DNA from: Bacteroidales bacterium
Lineage (GTDB): Bacteria; Bacteroidota; Bacteroidia; Bacteroidales; Muribaculaceae
DNA length: 64,000 nt
Direction: 5' to 3'
Assembly (NCBI GenBank): GCA_004553485.1
Contig: SFLG01000005.1
Span: forward strand, 1 to 64,000
The translations under genes and the position numbers were made by a program. The notes beneath the pieces are model-generated. The model did not search any database and was not told the DNA's origin. It worked only from the letters and a program-made list of their open reading frames with translations. Below are positions 1 through 7,000 of this stretch, one piece after another; within the stretch, counting starts at the first letter, position 1; each line of letters begins with the position of its first letter.

Positions 1-10
1 TTTGACATGA

Positions 11-46
11 CAAAGCCCCGGCTTGTGAAAGTCAGGGCTTTGTTTT
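11..46 (+). terminator. Rho-independent terminator of a gene left of the window
   Basis: An 8-bp inverted repeat (CAAAGCCC at 11-18, GGGCTTTG at 35-42) is followed by TTTTAT on the + strand. It probably ends a transcript entering from the left. Confidence 0.6.
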
Positions 47-69
47 ATGTTTTTCAGCATGTTATAAAA

Positions 70-101
70 AAGAGGCTGCGCCTATTTTGACACAGCCTCT
101 T
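70..101 (-). terminator. Terminator of the 111-473 gene
   Basis: A 9-bp inverted repeat (70-78 and 93-101) lies just past the stop codon of the minus-strand gene. It is followed on the minus strand by a T-run (read as AAAAAA on the + strand at 65-70). Confidence 0.6.
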
Positions 102-110
102 CATCTTTTT

Positions 111-473
111 CTAGTTTCCCTTATCCCGAACTCTCGTTTGAAACTCTGCGTCCACGCTTGCGTGGTTGCGGAGTTTCTTCAGGCGTACAGGCGATGCCGG
201 TATCGCATCGAGCCAGCCGATTGAGGGTATCACCTCGGCGATAAGCGTACCTGAAGTTTGAAACATATCCTTTCCGTGCTTCAGCAGGAAAGAGTTCTTG
301 TCGTGGCGAGCGATAACCTTACAGCCGCTGAAGTGAAGCAGCGCGAGCGTCTTTATCTCGTCGGCCGGAAATTCCTTGGCTATGAGCGAATAGACGTAAC
401 GCAGTTGAGCGTCGTCGAGTTCGTGCCAGCCCTGCGGCACGGCGAGGTCGATATGTAAAACGGACAATCCCAT
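111..473 (-). CDS. Hypothetical protein, probably truncated
   Basis: This 120-residue protein resembles, from memory, the N-terminal part of a Bacteroidales accessory protein of roughly 200 residues that contains a motif like WHELxDxQLRYVYxLI; here it reads WHELDDAQLRYVYSLI at about residues 16-31. Similarity seems to stop around residue 112 (VDAEFQ), and the last eight residues look unrelated, so it may be a 3'-truncated gene. No signal peptide or membrane segment is seen. The function is unknown. Its AT-richer surroundings, with IS remnants nearby, support an accessory origin. A hairpin terminator follows immediately. Confidence 0.5.
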   Translation of the reverse strand: MGLSVLHIDLAVPQGWHELDDAQLRYVYSLIAKEFPADEIKTLALLHFSGCKVIARHDKNSFLLKHGKDMFQTSGTLIAEVIPSIGWLDAIPASPVRLKKLRNHASVDAEFQTRVRDKGN

Positions 474-760
474 ACCGCGAAAGTATGGTGTCGCCCGTTA
501 TGACGAAAAGACGAGAAATCTAGCGAAATCACGCTTGCTATGCTGGGGCTGATGTAGAGCGATGTTTAGACCTCCACATTAAATACCGGCTTCGGCTGCG
601 TGATGAAAGTGAAAGTACTGTGAAGGTATCAACACAAAAAAATCAGAACCCAATACCTGTCTTATTAACAGTTTAGTATCCTATCTTAACTTCTTCTGTT
701 ATATAACGAATCTCTAAGTTGTGATATCTCATCATGTTGGTGAAATCCCTCATTTGGGAA
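474..760. other. Non-coding gap with no recognised element
   Basis: These 287 bases separate two minus-strand accessory genes. No convincing ORF, tRNA or repeat was found. The sequence is AT-rich at its right half. It probably carries the promoter of the 111-473 gene and the 3' end of the next one, but no clear TAnnTTTG element was identified. Confidence 0.3.
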
Positions 761-1744
761 CTACAAATAAAGCAAATCATCGTAATAATCAAGTAAGGAG
801 TTGTTAGCGTTGTCATCGACTAGAAATTGCCGAATTTTTGCAAGACGAATCGCTTTTAACAATGCTGAGACATCGACAATATAACTTTTTTGACTATTCG
901 TTTTTTGAAGGATAACCTTGTCTTTATTTATAATAATACAAGGTGACTTATTCCCTTCACCGGGATATAAACTATATTGAAAATTTCCTGTAAGGTACTG
1001 AACATATACATGGGATTGATAAGCTCTAGAAAACACAAATTTATTCGGTCTATTATTCTCGATAAATGTTATTTCCATTCGATTATTCATCACTTTAGCC
1101 GTTATCTTGTTGTTTTTATCTATTGTTACTGTGTAGATACTGTCAGAGCCAATGTGATTTACGACATCGTCAAATAAAGAAATCTTCTTTTCTGAACGTT
1201 CACTTATAGGGAAAGAGTTTAAATTTCTCAACCAATTAAAGAATTCCTCCGATATAGGAAAATAAGAGTAACCTTTATGTTCCGTTTCATCTGCGCGACC
1301 ACTTGGAACATTATTTTCCCTAAAATCGTATTGTTTTAAGACCATAGGTCCATATACTCTATATTTGTATTCTGTTATAGCAACAGAATCTCTCTGATAA
1401 ACACCATCCATCAAGATTTTATAAGTAGACAGAACGGAGACCTTTGCAAGTGAATCTGTCGTTACTTTCCATGTTTGATGATATGTTATTTTCTTTGGCG
1501 GGGTTTGTTTTTTGTCAGTATAACCAAGATAGCGACTAAAAGAAATTCTTAAACTATCTCCTTCGTTTTCTGGTGTAGTTGGAGACACTCTTATTAAATC
1601 TAATTGAGCGTCGTAGGGTTTTTGCATAGTTTCCCAGGGAATTGCTTCTTTATAGATTAATGACTGCACCACTTCCTCTTTGGCATATAGCGTGGATAGA
1701 GGAAGGAGTATACAAAGAAGTGTGAAGAACAGAAATTTTTTCAT
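761..1744 (-). CDS. Hypothetical secreted protein
   Basis: This 327-residue protein has a clear signal peptide: MKKFLFFTLLCILLPLSTLYA, then a charged mature part. A start at 1744 is chosen because GAGGAGATA lies directly upstream and the signal peptide begins there; a longer reading to 1840 would put 32 non-signal residues in front. The mature part is rich in Tyr, Lys and Asn and has alternating beta-like segments, but matches no family I recognise. Low GC and codon use unlike the genes after 5700 suggest horizontal acquisition. It sits alone beside IS remnants. Confidence 0.7.
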   Translation of the reverse strand: MKKFLFFTLLCILLPLSTLYAKEEVVQSLIYKEAIPWETMQKPYDAQLDLIRVSPTTPENEGDSLRISFSRYLGYTDKKQTPPKKITYHQTWKVTTDSLAKVSVLSTYKILMDGVYQRDSVAITEYKYRVYGPMVLKQYDFRENNVPSGRADETEHKGYSYFPISEEFFNWLRNLNSFPISERSEKKISLFDDVVNHIGSDSIYTVTIDKNNKITAKVMNNRMEITFIENNRPNKFVFSRAYQSHVYVQYLTGNFQYSLYPGEGNKSPCIIINKDKVILQKTNSQKSYIVDVSALLKAIRLAKIRQFLVDDNANNSLLDYYDDLLYL

Positions 1745-2091
1745 TATCTCCTCTATGGTCTTACAGTCCCATCGACCATTAAGTGTATAAGAAACGTGGA
1801 CTGAATTGCCACACTTTAGAAGATGGTTGTAGGAAACCAAAAGATGAAGATGTAGGAATAGCAGTCCACGCTATGCGTGAGAACAGCTTGCCTCCTTGCA
1901 TCTTTCAGAAAACTTCCTACGTTTTCTTCTACAAGTAAAAGCAATACGCTTCTTGTTAATACAAAATGTCTGCCGCACACTTTTATGCAACATCACAAAT
2001 GTACGAATAATATTTTAATCGAAAGTTAAATAATTATGTGTTTCTTAACATATTTTTCTCTAATCCGCAGGTTCAACTGGCAAGTGCAAAA
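1745..2091. other. AT-rich intergenic region with possible minus-strand promoter
   Basis: This 347-bp gap holds no convincing gene. A minus-strand TACATTTG (read CAAATGTA on the + strand at 1996-2003) matches the Bacteroidetes -7 consensus and could drive the secreted protein ending at 761, giving a leader of about 250 nt. A good -33 element was not found. Confidence 0.35.
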
Positions 2092-2300
2092 TTAGCGATT
2101 TGTTTGAAAAAACTCGGTCTTTGGGTTAGAAAAACCGAGGGTTTTGCGAGGTCTGAGGTTCAGTTTCTTTGCGACGTTCTTAACATATTGGTCAGGGATG
2201 TTGTTGAAGTTTGATTTTTGGGGGATATATTGGCGGATAAGTTTGTTGACGTTTTCAACAGCGCCTTTCTGCCGGGAGCAATAGCTGTCGGCAAAGCAAA
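2092..2300 (-). pseudogene. IS30-family transposase, C-terminal fragment
   Basis: The last 68 or so residues of the reading frame ending at 2092 match the IS30 transposase C-terminus: FADSYCSRQKGAVENVNKLI, then RQYIPQKSNF and the RPRKTLGF motif near the end. The E of GAVEN is the last residue of the DDE catalytic triad. Everything before about residue 38 of the frame is unrelated sequence, so the DD part is lost. This is a dead remnant marking past transposition at this locus. Confidence 0.75.
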
Positions 2301-2569
2301 GCTCCAAAGGCGATGACCGAAAGGACAAAGGCGGCGAGAAACTTGCCGAGAGCGAAGTCATCGGCTTGCCGCTTTCGTAGCCTGCGGAGAAAGAACACTC
2401 CTCGAACACCGCACCGATGGCACCGACGCTCTTGATACGCTATACATCGGAGCTAAAAAATTCCGTATCGAGACGCTTTTTCTATCAATGTTTCGGGGGT
2501 TATTTGATATTTATCTTTTGGTCATTCCGGCTCCGCCGTCGGGCTATCGTTTTTCGGCAAAATAATTCA
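2301..2569. other. Rearranged junction between IS30 remnant and glycosidase gene
   Basis: No intact gene is seen. A short + strand stretch around 2385-2470 reads open and protein-like (ERTLLEHRTDGTDALDTLY), which could be the C-terminal scrap of another lost gene, but I do not recognise it. The region is probably a patchwork left by insertions and deletions. Confidence 0.3.
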
Positions 2570-2577
2570 TATCTTTG
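2570..2577 (+). promoter_or_regulatory. -7 promoter element of the glycosidase gene
   Basis: TATCTTTG matches TAnnTTTG exactly and lies 24 nt before the ATG at 2601. The -33 region has only a T-rich stretch and no clear TTTG. Confidence 0.55.
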
Positions 2578-2600
2578 CAAAAACGAAATATTCTATTATC

Positions 2601-5042
2601 ATGAAAAAAATTTTCTTCTTCCTCATTGCGACAGCTATGGCTTTCGTTATTCGCGCCCAAGAGCTGAAATACGACTGGGGCGTAGCAGACACTGTTGAGT
2701 CATACACTGTAGGACCTGGCATGAAATACACAAAGGTCATTTATCCACAAAAACCGGTTATCGTTTGGCTCGTTGAAGTTGACCTCACAAACCCATACGC
2801 GAAAATTGAGCAGGCACAGAGCCGTCACCAAGTACCGGACGTCCTTCGATGGGACGTGATGACTCATTTCCGCGAAAATTCTCGCCCGGGTCACCAGGTA
2901 AAAGTCGCTTGGAACCACGACTTTTTCAGCTACGACGATGGTATTTGCATCGGACTCAACATCTGCGAAGGTGAAGTCACTTACACCAAATGGGGACGCT
3001 CCATCCTCGCTATCACCGACGAGGGAAAAGCGGAAGTTTTCTTACCTAACCTTAACTCTTTCATCACTACGCAAGACGGAACCAACGTCACCATCGACAT
3101 CTATAACGCTCCCGCATCCGGAGTGAAAGCGGATTGCTCGCTTTTCAACAGCCTCAACGGCACTCACCTATCTGCCGATGGCGACTATATCGCAATCAAG
3201 CCTCTCGACAAATGGAGAGTAAACGGAGACCCTATCCGATGTTTAGTCACAGATATATCTTCCACTCCTATACAGACCGCTGAAGACCAATACGTCATCT
3301 TCCTACAAGGTGGTAAGCGCGGTGCTCTTGATGGGCATATCGCTGTGGGCGAAACGCTCACCATAACACAGACTTTTAACTCTCCCGGATGGGGAAATGC
3401 TCCAAAGAACATTCTCAACGCCTTTCACGGATATCCAAGCATAGTTCATGACGGCGTCCTGCACGACGGTGAGTTTAACAACTTTGAAAACGGCCGAGAA
3501 TATGAGCTTTCAAGCCGTGTTATGGCTGGAATCTCGAAAGACAAAACTAAGCTTTATATCGCCACCACCGAGCTTTCAAGCCAAAGCGCTGGAGTTGACT
3601 GTATTGAGCTATCCGCTTGGATGGTGGAGCGTGGTGCTTGGGATGTAGTCAACTTTGACAGCGGCGGCAGTGTAGCTATTGTTATCGACGAAAAAATGCT
3701 CAACTTGCCCGGGCGTGGCTCTGTACGCCCTGTCGTTGACGCTGCGCTCGCTATCTCTCTCGCACCGGAAGACAAAAATCTACACCACCTCACTTTCAGC
3801 CTCCCGTCAATTTCGCCAATGGTCATCTCCCGAACTCCTCTCCGCGTCATGTCATTCAACCAATACGACGAAGTCTTAGACAGCGACCTGCAGGGATGCT
3901 CATTTACCGTTGAGCCGGAATCAATTGGATACGTCGATGACGATGCCATTTTTCACGCATCCGAAGTCGCTGGTAGTGGAAAGATTATTGCACGCTACGC
4001 CGACTTCTCCGCTGAACTTGCTGTAAACACCATCGGAGTCTCTGAAGTGAAGCCCGATTTCTCTGCGCTCCTCGTCGACGACACACCAAGACAGATCAGC
4101 GGGATTTACGGCGTGATGGGAACAGGCAAAGTTGGCGTTGATGTCGGCGCTATTACCTGGACTTCATCGCCTGAAGGTTTTGTTGACATTTCATCAGAAG
4201 GTGTTATCACCGGTTTAAAGGAAGGCGAAACCACTGTCACCGGAAGCGTTGGAGACGTAAGTTTCAACTTCCCGGTCACTGTACAAATAGTCCCTCAGCA
4301 TTTCGCCGTAGCTGAGCAATTTAGCAATATTGAAAGCGGCGATTTCAAGGCCACATTCTCCTCTGCAGTAAAAAACAAAGTAATTGATTATACTTCTCTC
4401 CCAACTGGCTGGACAAGTGGTGTTAACATCAGCTTTGACCTAACTACTGGGCGTGTCTCAAACGTCAAATTCTCTCCTAAACGAACTTTATACTCGCTCC
4501 CCGAAGCATTGACTCTTAAGGTTTTTGACAGCCCTGATATCATGAAAACCATCACATTCCAGTTTATTGATGCAATGGGGAAGCGTTTTAGCCTCACTGC
4601 TGAAGACATGGAAGCCGGAGACAATGTCTATCGCGTCGACTTTAAGGAGAATGAAGAGGCTTTCGCCTTATATCGCTACCCCATTACTCTGCAGAGCATG
4701 ACTCTATACCTCACCGGTGCTGCCGTTAATGGATGCAACCTCGCCATCGGAGATCTGACCACCATTTACCCCGGTTTTGCTGGTGTTGACAATATTGTTT
4801 GCGACTCGCTTGCTCCGAATAAGCTTGATGCTAAGGTTCTTGGCGAGCAGATTATCGTAAATCACAGTGAATCTGTAAAAAGCATCACCATCTTTAACTC
4901 TGCCGGAATTGCTGTAGCATCTGCCAAAACCAGTGGCGAGAACTCTACGGTAATAGACGCAAAATGTCTTCCTTTAGGAATATATTTTGTCAAAGCATAC
5001 GGCAATAATTCTTGCCAAACAGCTAAAATCTTGATAAAATAA
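2601..5042 (+). CDS. Secreted phosphodiester glycosidase family protein with type IX sorting domain
   Basis: This 813-residue protein starts with a signal peptide (about residues 1-19, ending in IRAQ). The central part, about residues 60-390, matches the phosphodiester glycosidase (NAGPA/DUF2233) fold: the stretch SSRVMAGISKDKTKLYIAT, then SAGVDCIELSAWMVERGAWD and VNFDSGGS correspond to the conserved core ending in the D-GGGS-like loop. A bacterial Ig-like (Big_2) module follows at about 490-565 with DISSEGVITGLKEGETTVT. The last 70 or so residues form a type A C-terminal sorting domain (ITIFNSAGIAVAS; LPLGIYFVKAY), so it should leave the cell through the T9SS. The natural substrate is unknown. 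Its codon use is less GC-biased than the core genes, consistent with island membership. Confidence 0.8.
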   Translation: MKKIFFFLIATAMAFVIRAQELKYDWGVADTVESYTVGPGMKYTKVIYPQKPVIVWLVEVDLTNPYAKIEQAQSRHQVPDVLRWDVMTHFRENSRPGHQVKVAWNHDFFSYDDGICIGLNICEGEVTYTKWGRSILAITDEGKAEVFLPNLNSFITTQDGTNVTIDIYNAPASGVKADCSLFNSLNGTHLSADGDYIAIKPLDKWRVNGDPIRCLVTDISSTPIQTAEDQYVIFLQGGKRGALDGHIAVGETLTITQTFNSPGWGNAPKNILNAFHGYPSIVHDGVLHDGEFNNFENGREYELSSRVMAGISKDKTKLYIATTELSSQSAGVDCIELSAWMVERGAWDVVNFDSGGSVAIVIDEKMLNLPGRGSVRPVVDAALAISLAPEDKNLHHLTFSLPSISPMVISRTPLRVMSFNQYDEVLDSDLQGCSFTVEPESIGYVDDDAIFHASEVAGSGKIIARYADFSAELAVNTIGVSEVKPDFSALLVDDTPRQISGIYGVMGTGKVGVDVGAITWTSSPEGFVDISSEGVITGLKEGETTVTGSVGDVSFNFPVTVQIVPQHFAVAEQFSNIESGDFKATFSSAVKNKVIDYTSLPTGWTSGVNISFDLTTGRVSNVKFSPKRTLYSLPEALTLKVFDSPDIMKTITFQFIDAMGKRFSLTAEDMEAGDNVYRVDFKENEEAFALYRYPITLQSMTLYLTGAAVNGCNLAIGDLTTIYPGFAGVDNIVCDSLAPNKLDAKVLGEQIIVNHSESVKSITIFNSAGIAVASAKTSGENSTVIDAKCLPLGIYFVKAYGNNSCQTAKILIK

Positions 5043-5069
5043 TACAAATCAAATATAATAATGAAAGTT

Positions 5070-5249
5070 ATTACTGTCCGCTAAACTTTTTTAGAATCTA
5101 AAAAATTAGGGCTGGCTTCTATTGTGAAGTGGCCCCAAAAAGTTGGACAGGTTAAACACTATCCAGTTATTGAAAGAGTGCGGTGCTGTGCCGGACTCTT
5201 TCCTTTTAACCGGGATTTAATTCTTTTATATTACTGTCCGCTAAACTTT
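5070..5249. repeat. 20-bp direct repeat pair and IS-end remnants
   Basis: ATTACTGTCCGCTAAACTTT occurs at 5070-5089 and again, identically, at 5230-5249. Between them, at about 5131-5155, GTGGCCCCAAAAAGTTGGAC resembles the terminal inverted repeat of IS3/IS150-type elements. No transposase frame remains. A partial inverse match, AAAAGTTTAGCCGC, lies at 15766-15779 just before the IS4 transposase fragment, which suggests the 20-mer is an IS4-type end. Confidence 0.6.
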
Positions 5250-5270
5250 AAGGATAGCAAAAATGTATGG

Positions 5271-5309
5271 CTCGAACGCTGATATATTGGTGTTCGAGTC
5301 TATTTTTTC
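5271..5309 (+). terminator. Probable terminator
   Basis: CTCGAAC (5271-5277) pairs with GTTCGAG (5292-5298) and is followed by TCTATTTTTT. It could end transcription from the glycosidase gene or from a lost element. Confidence 0.5.
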
Positions 5310-5360
5310 ATGTTATAAGCCCCCTCAGCCAAATAAAAATGGTAGTGTTTCACAGAGTGT

Positions 5361-5444
5361 ATCTGAGGTGAGTTCACTCAAGTTTGTAGGCCTCAGATGA
5401 TAAAGATTCCGACCTCAAAGTTTTGCACTTCGATTTGGAATCTT
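5361..5444. other. Two consecutive inverted repeats next to tRNA-Met
   Basis: ATCTGAGG (5361-5368) pairs with CCTCAGAT (5391-5398), with a smaller hairpin inside. AAGATTCC (5403-5410) pairs with GGAATCTT (5437-5444). The stretch is non-coding. It may be an integrase binding region, an IS relic or a structured RNA; nothing decides between these. Confidence 0.4.
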
Positions 5445-5488
5445 CAGGCGTAGACATGGAGCATGTCCAGCCCCACGCCAAAGGGCAA

Positions 5489-5524
5489 CAAAAAAAAGTC
5501 ACCGGGAAGGGTGACTTTTTTTTG
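5489..5524 (-). terminator. Terminator of tRNA-Met
   Basis: AAAAAGTCACC and GGGTGACTTTTT form a strong stem with a 5-nt loop, immediately after the tRNA 3' end on the minus strand. It is symmetric and could work in both directions. Confidence 0.7.
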
Positions 5525-5598
5525 TAGCGGGACCGAGAATTGAACTCGGGACCTCCGGGTTATGAATCCGACGCTCTAACCAACTGAGCTATCCCGCC
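5525..5598 (-). tRNA. tRNA-Met (CAT), elongator type
   Basis: The minus strand folds as a tRNA: acceptor GGCGGGA with TCCCGCT, D arm GCTC/GAGC, anticodon loop TTCATAA (anticodon CAT), and T arm CCGAG-TTCAATT-CTCGG. CCA is not encoded. The anticodon stem lacks the three G-C pairs of an initiator tRNA, so an elongator Met identity is preferred; a lysidine-modified Ile tRNA cannot be fully excluded. Its 3' end faces the accessory region at 1-5490. Confidence 0.9.
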
Positions 5599-5611
5599 GT
5601 CTTTGCGAGTG

Positions 5612-5619
5612 CAAAGTTA
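5612..5619 (-). promoter_or_regulatory. -7 promoter element of tRNA-Met
   Basis: The minus strand reads TAACTTTG 13 nt before the tRNA 5' end, a consensus TAnnTTTG element. Confidence 0.55.
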
Positions 5620-5715
5620 GCGCTTTTAATTGACCTAGCCAAATATTTTTTACCCTTTTCGTAAAAATTTTGCTCTAACGCACAAATAACACATAAAATA
5701 ACACATAAAAAACAA

Positions 5716-5755
5716 CCGAGTTGGACTCGTTGATGGAGCCAACTCGGCGTTTTTT
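5716..5755. terminator. Bidirectional terminator
   Basis: CCGAGTTGG (5716-5724) pairs with CCAACTCGG (5739-5747), flanked by T-runs on both strands. It ends the minus-strand nuclease gene. A 12-bp tandem (ATAACACATAAA twice) lies just left of it. Confidence 0.65.
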
Positions 5756-5808
5756 ATACCAGTGGGTGCCTACCACGTAAGCCGGGGGCGCTGCCTTAAC
5801 AGGCGTTT

Positions 5809-6630
5809 TCAGAACTCGGTAAGGGGTTTGGCGTTGGCGTAGTTGGGGTCGTAGATGCTGTTGAGGATGTGGGCGAGGCGCAGGCCGCCGCGCAGAAGCT
5901 GATCCTCGATGACAGGTGCCCAGCGGGCGACGTCGTTGTAGCCGACGTTATAGCCCTCGGGGATTTCTTTGTAAGCATCCTTGGCGATATCGTAAGTACC
6001 TTTGGCCCAGTCGTCGACGTTACCCGACAGGAGGAGCACCTGCTGTTCCTCGGGCAGACGGTCTATCTGGTCTCCCCACTCGGAATAGCCCCATTTGTGA
6101 GCCGACTCTATCAGCGAGCCGTCCCAGATTGAATGCAGGTTGGTGTCGCGGCCAAAATATTTCACTTTGACGCGGTTGCCGCCGAGGTCGGTCTTGCGGC
6201 CCATGTGCAGAGGCTGGTGCATATCGCCCACGCAGTGCACGAGCATCTTCAGCGCCAGCGCCTTTGCTGCGGCGTCGTTGTTGGCGGGGTCACCCAGCAC
6301 GCCGATGTTGTAGCGGATGGCGTCGACAACGTCGCCCTGCGGGTTCTTCGGCATCGACTCGTAAGTCTGGTCGGCGTCGATATTGCGGTAGTGCCAGGTC
6401 TTTGAATAGGCATACTCGGGAGTGTGGCTGGCGTTGTCGAGCCAGTTGGCCCAGTATACCAGGCTGCGGCCATCGAAAATGCTGTCGACAGCGGCGGCGG
6501 TGGCGGGAGTGAGGTGACGCTCGGCGATGTAAGCGGTTACGTCGTGACCCTTCTGTCCCCAGCCCCACGACGAAACGGGCATGACGGCTGCGGCCACTAA
6601 CATTACTGCGCTAAAAAGAAATTTTTTCAT
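5809..6630 (-). CDS. S1/P1 family nuclease
   Basis: This 273-residue secreted protein belongs to the zinc-dependent S1/P1 nucleases, which cut single-stranded DNA/RNA and often act as 3'-nucleotidases. A signal peptide covers about residues 1-21. The mature start WGWGQKGHD supplies the Trp and His zinc ligands of the family. Further metal-binding segments are WANWLD, KTWHYRN, LVHCVGDMHQPLH (about 131-143), DLGGN and NLHSIWDGSLIE. All expected ligands are present and the length is normal. It is a single gene with its own terminator and a possible minus-strand promoter at 6808-6815. The likely role is periplasmic or extracellular nucleic-acid scavenging. Confidence 0.9.
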   Translation of the reverse strand: MKKFLFSAVMLVAAAVMPVSSWGWGQKGHDVTAYIAERHLTPATAAAVDSIFDGRSLVYWANWLDNASHTPEYAYSKTWHYRNIDADQTYESMPKNPQGDVVDAIRYNIGVLGDPANNDAAAKALALKMLVHCVGDMHQPLHMGRKTDLGGNRVKVKYFGRDTNLHSIWDGSLIESAHKWGYSEWGDQIDRLPEEQQVLLLSGNVDDWAKGTYDIAKDAYKEIPEGYNVGYNDVARWAPVIEDQLLRGGLRLAHILNSIYDPNYANAKPLTEF

Positions 6631-7000
6631 AATCTTTATGGTATTAATGATTCACTCAATAGGTATTAATAATTCTTTGTCAGTACTTATCGGGCACAAC
6701 CGCGGCCTCTGTCCCGGTCACCGGCAGCCATGGGCGCTTCGGCCGCCCGATGTCATATAAACGGCACGACACTATAATAGTTGTGTCCCGACAGGCTTTC
6801 GTTACTGCAAAAGTACACAAAAAAGGGCAATAAACACCACTATTTTAACGTTAAAATTCTGATGCCGCCGCCTCTCCGGCACGTCCAAAGACCGGCCCGG
6901 CCGCAGACGGCACACAAGTTTTTGGGGACACCGCCCCGCGGCATCGATTATTTTTGCTAATTTTGTCATTCCGAAACTCTTTTACACCTCAAGATATAAG
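6631..7000. other. Divergent promoter region between nuclease and porE
   Basis: The 370-bp gap holds no gene. A minus-strand TACTTTTG (CAAAAGTA on + at 6808-6815) could start the nuclease transcript, leaving a leader of about 175 nt with a GC-rich hairpin (GGGCG...CGCCC near 6735-6752). On the + strand TAATTTTG at 6958-6965 fits the -7 consensus for porE; the -33 boxes are weak. Confidence 0.4.

Noticed and set aside
2417..2698. 93-codon + strand open frame before the glycosidase gene
   Set aside because: It overlaps the promoter and start of the clear glycosidase gene in another frame and is full of Phe/Tyr/Arg typical of random AT-rich sequence.
5761..5808. Small frame beyond the nuclease gene
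   Set aside because: Too short and without start signals; it lies between the nuclease stop and its terminator.
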